NCBI RefSeq assembly: GCF_009811655.1
Contig: NZ_BGJX01000014.1
Span: 31,249 to 95,248, forward strand
Reading direction: 5' to 3'
Length of the DNA stretch: 64,000 nucleotides
From: Methylosinus sp. Ce-a6
Lineage (GTDB): Bacteria > Pseudomonadota > Alphaproteobacteria > Rhizobiales > Beijerinckiaceae
This document shows, piece after piece, positions 60,364 through 64,000 of the stretch (the first letter of the stretch is position 1; every line of letters begins with the position of its first letter). Below the pieces are notes generated by a model. It saw only the letters and a list, made by a program, of their open reading frames with translations. It had not been told where the DNA came from and ran no database searches. The position numbers and the translations under genes are program-made.

Positions 60364-60780
60364 TCACTGATCCGTTCCGGTCTCGTAGAGACCCTTCATC
60401 AAATGATCGTGCAGGTCCGGGTCTTCCAAAAGCGTCGCCGCGATCGTCGATTCGCCGAGCCGCGCAGCGTCGGAGAAGCCCTCGGCCCAATCTCCGGCTC
60501 CCATATGTCCCTTGCCGATCCGCATCAGCGCATAGAGTTCGGCGCGTGCAGTCGGCGTCAGCTCGTCGATGGCGGAGCTCAGGGACTTCATCTGTTCCGA
60601 GCCAGGCTCCAGCGGGGCGAAGGCGATGTCTGCGGTCGGATTGTGTTCGCCACGGCCGGGCTCGACGTCGTTCAAATCGCTTTCCGCAACATTGCCTAGG
60701 AATTTGTCGCGTTGAATTCGCGCGACCCTCGCCAGAAGCGCGATGAATTGGGCCTGCTCCCGCTTCAATTCCGTCAACAT
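60364..60780 (-). CDS. DUF3775-family protein
   Basis: About 138 residues from the ATG at 60780, behind GAGGAA. A helical N-terminus (LKREQAQFIALLARVARIQRDKFL) precedes the DUF3775 region (LSSAIDELTPTARAELYALMRIGKGHMGAGDWAEGFSDAA). The family is uncharacterised and frequent in alphaproteobacteria. No membrane segment is seen. Confidence 0.8.
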   Translation of the reverse strand: MLTELKREQAQFIALLARVARIQRDKFLGNVAESDLNDVEPGRGEHNPTADIAFAPLEPGSEQMKSLSSAIDELTPTARAELYALMRIGKGHMGAGDWAEGFSDAARLGESTIAATLLEDPDLHDHLMKGLYETGTDQ

Positions 60781-61070
60781 GGGCGTTCCTCGCTTGTTGC
60801 CGCTGGTCGTCCCGACACAAATAGAATGGCCTGCGACGAGGTCAAAGCGGCGAACGTCGCACGGAGGATGGTTCGACTGCATCCCTCGCCCAGACAGCGC
60901 AAATCTTCGGCTCGCTTCGAGCGAGCGCGACTTGGCGAGAGCGCAGCCCGACTCGGGATGTTCGCACTTTCCATGGCGCCGAGTATCTGTGCCGGACTCG
61001 TAAGGGATTCGCCGCGGTGATGTCGAGCTTCGGCCTCGGCAGCAGCCCGCGTTCGAAGGCGAGACGTGGC

Positions 61071-61322
61071 AGCCCGGGCATCATCCTGTCCGGCGATGGG
61101 GTCGAGTTCACCTCGAACGCCATCCTGTCCTGGGCGAACGAGAACAGGATCGAGCGACATGACATCGCGCCGGGCAAGCCCATGCCACGCGCGATGAACT
61201 GCTGAACGAGACGCTGTGCTTCGGGCTCGATCACGCGCGAACGACAATCGGCGCTCGGGCGAACGGCTACAGCCACCAGCGCCCGCATTCCTCGCCGGGC
61301 GATCTCACTCCAGTCCAGAACA
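61071..61322 (+). pseudogene. IS3-family transposase remnant (integrase-core fragment)
   Basis: The plus strand encodes SPGIILSGDGVEFTSNAIL, then WANENRIERHDIAPGKPM, a clear match to the DNGTELTSNA and W-IAPGKPMQNG core of IS3-group OrfB. After about 61186 the frame jumps: RDELLNETL, HQRPHSSPGDLTPVQ follows in another frame, with the expected intervening residues (QNGFxESFNGRL) missing. The catalytic region is therefore broken by a deletion, and no terminal inverted repeats are seen. It abuts the end of the second gspD gene, evidence of past insertion here. Confidence 0.85.
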
Positions 61323-61411
61323 GGGGGAGGACGAGTGTTCCGCCGGCCGAGATCGGCGGCAAACCGGGGCGCAGGCGCAGCGGCGATCATCCGCCATCGG
61401 CTGGCGCGTCC

Positions 61412-63703
61412 TCATCTGCGGATCCGGGCCGTATCGGCGCCCGTCACCACAATTGGCGCGCTGCGCATCATATCGAGGCGCGAACGGAACTCCTCGGCGA
61501 CGCCTCGAGCGTCGAACGAGTCGCGAATGATGCGCGGCTTGATGAAGATGATAATCTCCGAACGATCCTTGTTGCGCGTCGTGCGGCCGAACAGATCGCC
61601 GAGATAGGCGATCTGCCGGAGGCCCGGAATACCATCCTTCGAGGCGTTCTCCTGCTCACTGATGAGTCCGCCGAGCAGCACAGTCTGGCCGCTCGCCACC
61701 GAGACTGTGGAATGCACGCGCCGCTGCGAGATCGTCGGCGTGAGGCTCGAATTCACCGGATTGGAAATCTCCTGCTCGACCTCGAGCTGCACGACGCCAT
61801 TGGCGTGCACATGTGGCCAGACTTTTAGAATTACGCCGGTGTCGCGCATTTGAATCGTGTTGACTATGGTGTTGGAAGTCGACAGCACCGTCGCCGATCC
61901 GGTCGAGATCGGCACCTCCTGGCCCACTTGCAGCAATGCCGGCTGATTGTCCGAAACCACGAGCGAGGGAGACGATAGCACCTTGACGCTGGTCAGCGTC
62001 GCCAGCGCATTGAGCACCACATGAGGCTGCGCCTCCGGCCCGAGCAAGAGATTGAAGCCCGGCAGCACGCGTTGCAATATCGCGCTGCTCGCCGTCGCGG
62101 TGAGAGCCGCAGAGCCCTTGTCGACGCCGGCGCCGACGGCGCTGGAGCCGAGATAATACTGCACGCCATATTGCAGGTCGTCGGTCAGCGACACTTCCGC
62201 GACAGTCGCTTCGATCGATACCTGCATCTGTGGCTTGTCGAGCACGCGCAGCGACCGCTCGATGACGAGATAATCCTCCTGGCTCGAGAAAACGACGATC
62301 GAATTATTGGCGCTGTCGGCGGTGATGCGCACGTTCTGGAACACGCCTTTGGGCAGGGAGCCGGAAGGGCCGACGCCATCGCCCTTCGCTTCATTTTCGG
62401 CGTTTTTCTGTTCGGCGAAATTACCGAAAGCCGCCGCGATCTGCCCGCCTCCGGAGCCGGAGGCGGCGCCGCTCTGCTGACCATTCGCCCCGTTCTGCGC
62501 TCCGCTCGCCGATATCCCGTTGCTTCCGGCGAAGCTGCTGCCGGTCGACAGCTGATCGAGCTTGGATTGTGCGGCGCCGGTTCCGGGCGCGAGCTGGCCC
62601 GCCGCGGAATCCGTCGCGACGCCTGCCCCTTTGCCGACGAAAATCTCGTTGAGAATTTTCGCGACACGCGTCGCATTGCCATTGGCGAGCTGATAGATAC
62701 GCACCGTCGAGCCGCTGGGATCGGAGCGATCCAGCCGGCGCAGCCAGAGCGTCGCGCGTTCGAGCAGCTTGGAGTCGCGCGTCACGATCAGCACGCCGTT
62801 TATTCGCGCCATGGGCTGAAACGAGATTGTTCCGCCGCCTTGTCCGCTCTCGCCCGCGTCGAAAATGCGTTCGAGCTCGCGAATGATGTTGTCGGGCGAG
62901 GCGGATTTCAGCGGATAGAGGCCAACCGAGCGATTGCGCAGCCATTCGACGTCGAAGCTCGCGATCATCTCGACGACGCCGCGGCGCTCGCTCGACGTCC
63001 CCTGCACCAGAAGTAGATTGCGCGCCGCATCGGCCCGGATCGCGCCAGCGCGCGCCAGAAAATTTTCCGCCGTCTTGACGAGAGTCGCCGCGGAGATGTA
63101 GCGCAGCGGAATGATGGTGACGCCGAAGCCAGGCCCTCCGGCGCCGAGCGTCACCGAACCTACGCCATTCGCGTCCGGCATCGGGACAATGCGGACGAAA
63201 CGGCCGTCGCGCAGGAGCGCCGCGTTGGACATTCTGATCACATTTTCGAATGTGGGCAGCACGTCCTTGCGCGAAATCGGGCCGGCCGAGACGATGGTGA
63301 TCGCGCCATGGACGCGCGAATCGATGCTAAAATCGAGACCGAGCGCATCGACGAGCAGAGCTTTCGCGACGGTTTGAATGTCGGCCTGATCGAAATTGAT
63401 CTCTATGTCGTCGCCGCGCGCGATCACGCCGGGCTCGGTCGGCGCTGCGCGCAGCGCGTCGCCTTCCTCTCGGCGCGGCGAAGCGCCCTGGGCGCCAGGA
63501 AAAAGCATCGGTCGCGCCGCTTTCCTCTCTAGGATCGAGCCGCCAGAATTGGCCGTCGGGAAATAGGCGGAGAAATCCTTGTTGCGGGCGACGTCGACGC
63601 TGTCTCCCGGACCGATCCCCATCAATTGCTCAGATGACGAGCATCCCTGCAGAAAATTTGTGAGCGCGATGGCGAGGAACGCCAGCTTCATGAGCACGAG
63701 CAT
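61412..63703 (-). CDS. gspD: Type II secretion secretin, lipoprotein (HxcQ-like), copy 2
   Basis: About 763 residues from the ATG at 63703 (MLVLMKLAFLAIALTNFLQGC, lipobox LQGC); the frame extends to an ATG at 63760. It is a close paralogue of copy 1: after the lipid Cys both read SS-EQLMGIGPGD, and N0 (FDQADIQTVAKALLVDALGLDF), N1-N3, a Gly/Ser/Gln-rich insert and the secretin core (VKVLSSPSLVVSDNQPALLQVGQ, DTGVILKVWPHV, VASGQTVLLGGLISEQ) are shared. It is divergent from what looks like gspE at the right edge, so this copy probably heads the main T2SS locus. Confidence 0.92.
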   Translation of the reverse strand: MLVLMKLAFLAIALTNFLQGCSSSEQLMGIGPGDSVDVARNKDFSAYFPTANSGGSILERKAARPMLFPGAQGASPRREEGDALRAAPTEPGVIARGDDIEINFDQADIQTVAKALLVDALGLDFSIDSRVHGAITIVSAGPISRKDVLPTFENVIRMSNAALLRDGRFVRIVPMPDANGVGSVTLGAGGPGFGVTIIPLRYISAATLVKTAENFLARAGAIRADAARNLLLVQGTSSERRGVVEMIASFDVEWLRNRSVGLYPLKSASPDNIIRELERIFDAGESGQGGGTISFQPMARINGVLIVTRDSKLLERATLWLRRLDRSDPSGSTVRIYQLANGNATRVAKILNEIFVGKGAGVATDSAAGQLAPGTGAAQSKLDQLSTGSSFAGSNGISASGAQNGANGQQSGAASGSGGGQIAAAFGNFAEQKNAENEAKGDGVGPSGSLPKGVFQNVRITADSANNSIVVFSSQEDYLVIERSLRVLDKPQMQVSIEATVAEVSLTDDLQYGVQYYLGSSAVGAGVDKGSAALTATASSAILQRVLPGFNLLLGPEAQPHVVLNALATLTSVKVLSSPSLVVSDNQPALLQVGQEVPISTGSATVLSTSNTIVNTIQMRDTGVILKVWPHVHANGVVQLEVEQEISNPVNSSLTPTISQRRVHSTVSVASGQTVLLGGLISEQENASKDGIPGLRQIAYLGDLFGRTTRNKDRSEIIIFIKPRIIRDSFDARGVAEEFRSRLDMMRSAPIVVTGADTARIRR

Positions 63704-63925
63704 GTCCCGTGCCCCCGTTCGACCCCATGAATGCCCACTCACGCGACGACCCCCGTACATTATATATACACGTTACATGTTTATGCTTATACACAGTCAT
63801 ATTCGACGCCACCGAACGCGTAGCAAGGTTTCTGCCGATAATAACACTTGCGTATTTTTTTTGTTCATATATGTGGAAGTGTATTTAGAAGCAACGGTCC
63901 AAAAATATCCCATGATAGGCGATCG
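63704..63925. promoter_or_regulatory. AT-rich divergent promoter region between gspD copy 2 and gspE
   Basis: About 220 bases, notably AT-rich against the rest of the window. It holds TATATATACACGTTACATGT near 63761-63780, containing a degraded version of the palindrome seen upstream of gspD copy 1, and a single ACAGTCATATT resembling a PhoB half-site near 63794. No gene is present. Confidence 0.45.
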
Positions 63926-64000
63926 ATGTCCGGCGAGGCGTTTTTGGACTATCTTGGTCGGGGAGGGGGGCTTCGCGAGGGCGACGCGCTGGAGGCGGCG
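63926..64000 (+). CDS. Start of a probable GspE-type ATPase (3'-partial)
   Basis: The ATG at 63926 opens a frame that reaches the right edge: MSGEAFLDYLGRGGGLREGD. The pattern of a short helix (FLxxL), a Gly-rich turn and a second helix is what starts the N-terminal domain of GspE-like T2SS ATPases. Only 25 residues are visible, so the assignment rests mainly on its divergence from a gspD gene. Confidence 0.5.
   Translation, partial: MSGEAFLDYLGRGGGLREGDALEAA

Noticed and set aside
60781..61070. Possible further transposase sequence upstream of the IS3 fragment
   Set aside because: No residues in any frame match the earlier part of an IS3 transposase convincingly.

Overview
The window is GC-rich, tightly packed bacterial DNA. 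The codon style, the two intergenic palindromes (4332-4373 and 7199-7241) of a type I associate with Rhizobiales/Hyphomicrobiales, and the gene families point to an alphaproteobacterium. A Methylocystis/Methylosinus-like methanotroph is my tentative guess, but no methane-oxidation gene lies here, so the genus is inference. I saw no tRNA, rRNA, CRISPR array or intact mobile element; one IS3-type transposase remnant is present.

Layout. 1-2.6 kb: two plus-strand surface-glycan genes (a DUF4214 glycosyltransferase, cut at the left edge, and a partner). 2.8-6.1 kb, minus strand: a SRPBCC-HlyD fusion, an orphan PstB ATPase and a TerC-family membrane protein. 6.2-11.5 kb: an ion-transport module with DUF5132 and HMA2 small proteins on the plus strand, and on the minus strand a P-type ATPase overlapping a divergent S-adenosylmethionine synthetase. 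11.8-16.8 kb, minus strand: a glycan-linked hypothetical, a double glycosyltransferase, a lytic transglycosylase and a TonB-C-like exported protein. 17.5-21 kb: a lipoprotein type II secretin (GspD copy 1) and an ECF sigma factor. 21-24.4 kb, minus strand: a TPR protein and a TPR-GT41 (SPINDLY/HMW1C-like) glycosyltransferase. 24.7-26.5 kb: an unusually long PstS/DING-like protein behind a three-unit Pho box, with a clear terminator.

26.8-49.8 kb, minus strand: a very long unit running ECF sigma, FecR, TpsB, ExbB (fused to DUF2341 and LamG-like domains), ExbD, TonB, porin, coiled-coil protein, PpiC isomerase, YbjN protein and a 3935-residue filamentous-haemagglutinin TpsA. From TpsB to TpsA the gaps are at most about 55 bases. 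49.9-53.5 kb, minus strand: two more glycan genes behind a second Pho box. 53.8-55.4 kb, plus strand: a TonB and an STN-domain protein with a TonB-like C-terminus and no beta-barrel. 55.6-58.8 kb: a copper module (small lipoprotein, TolC-family lipoprotein, multicopper oxidase). 59.2-60.8 kb: small NUDIX, GYD and DUF3775 genes. 61-64 kb: an IS3 remnant, GspD copy 2 on the minus strand and, divergently, what looks like the first codons of gspE.

Reading as a whole. The combination of Pho boxes, lipidated secretins, a secreted PstS/DING-like protein, an FHA-type two-partner system with its own ExbB-ExbD-TonB and PpiC, and a sigma/FecR/STN trio strongly recalls the phosphate-starvation PUMA3/Hxc/Pdt region of Pseudomonas aeruginosa (vreAIR, hxc, pdtAB). 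Here it is rearranged, enlarged and joined to several glycosyltransferases that could decorate the giant adhesin. I regard this as the main discovery candidate of the window.
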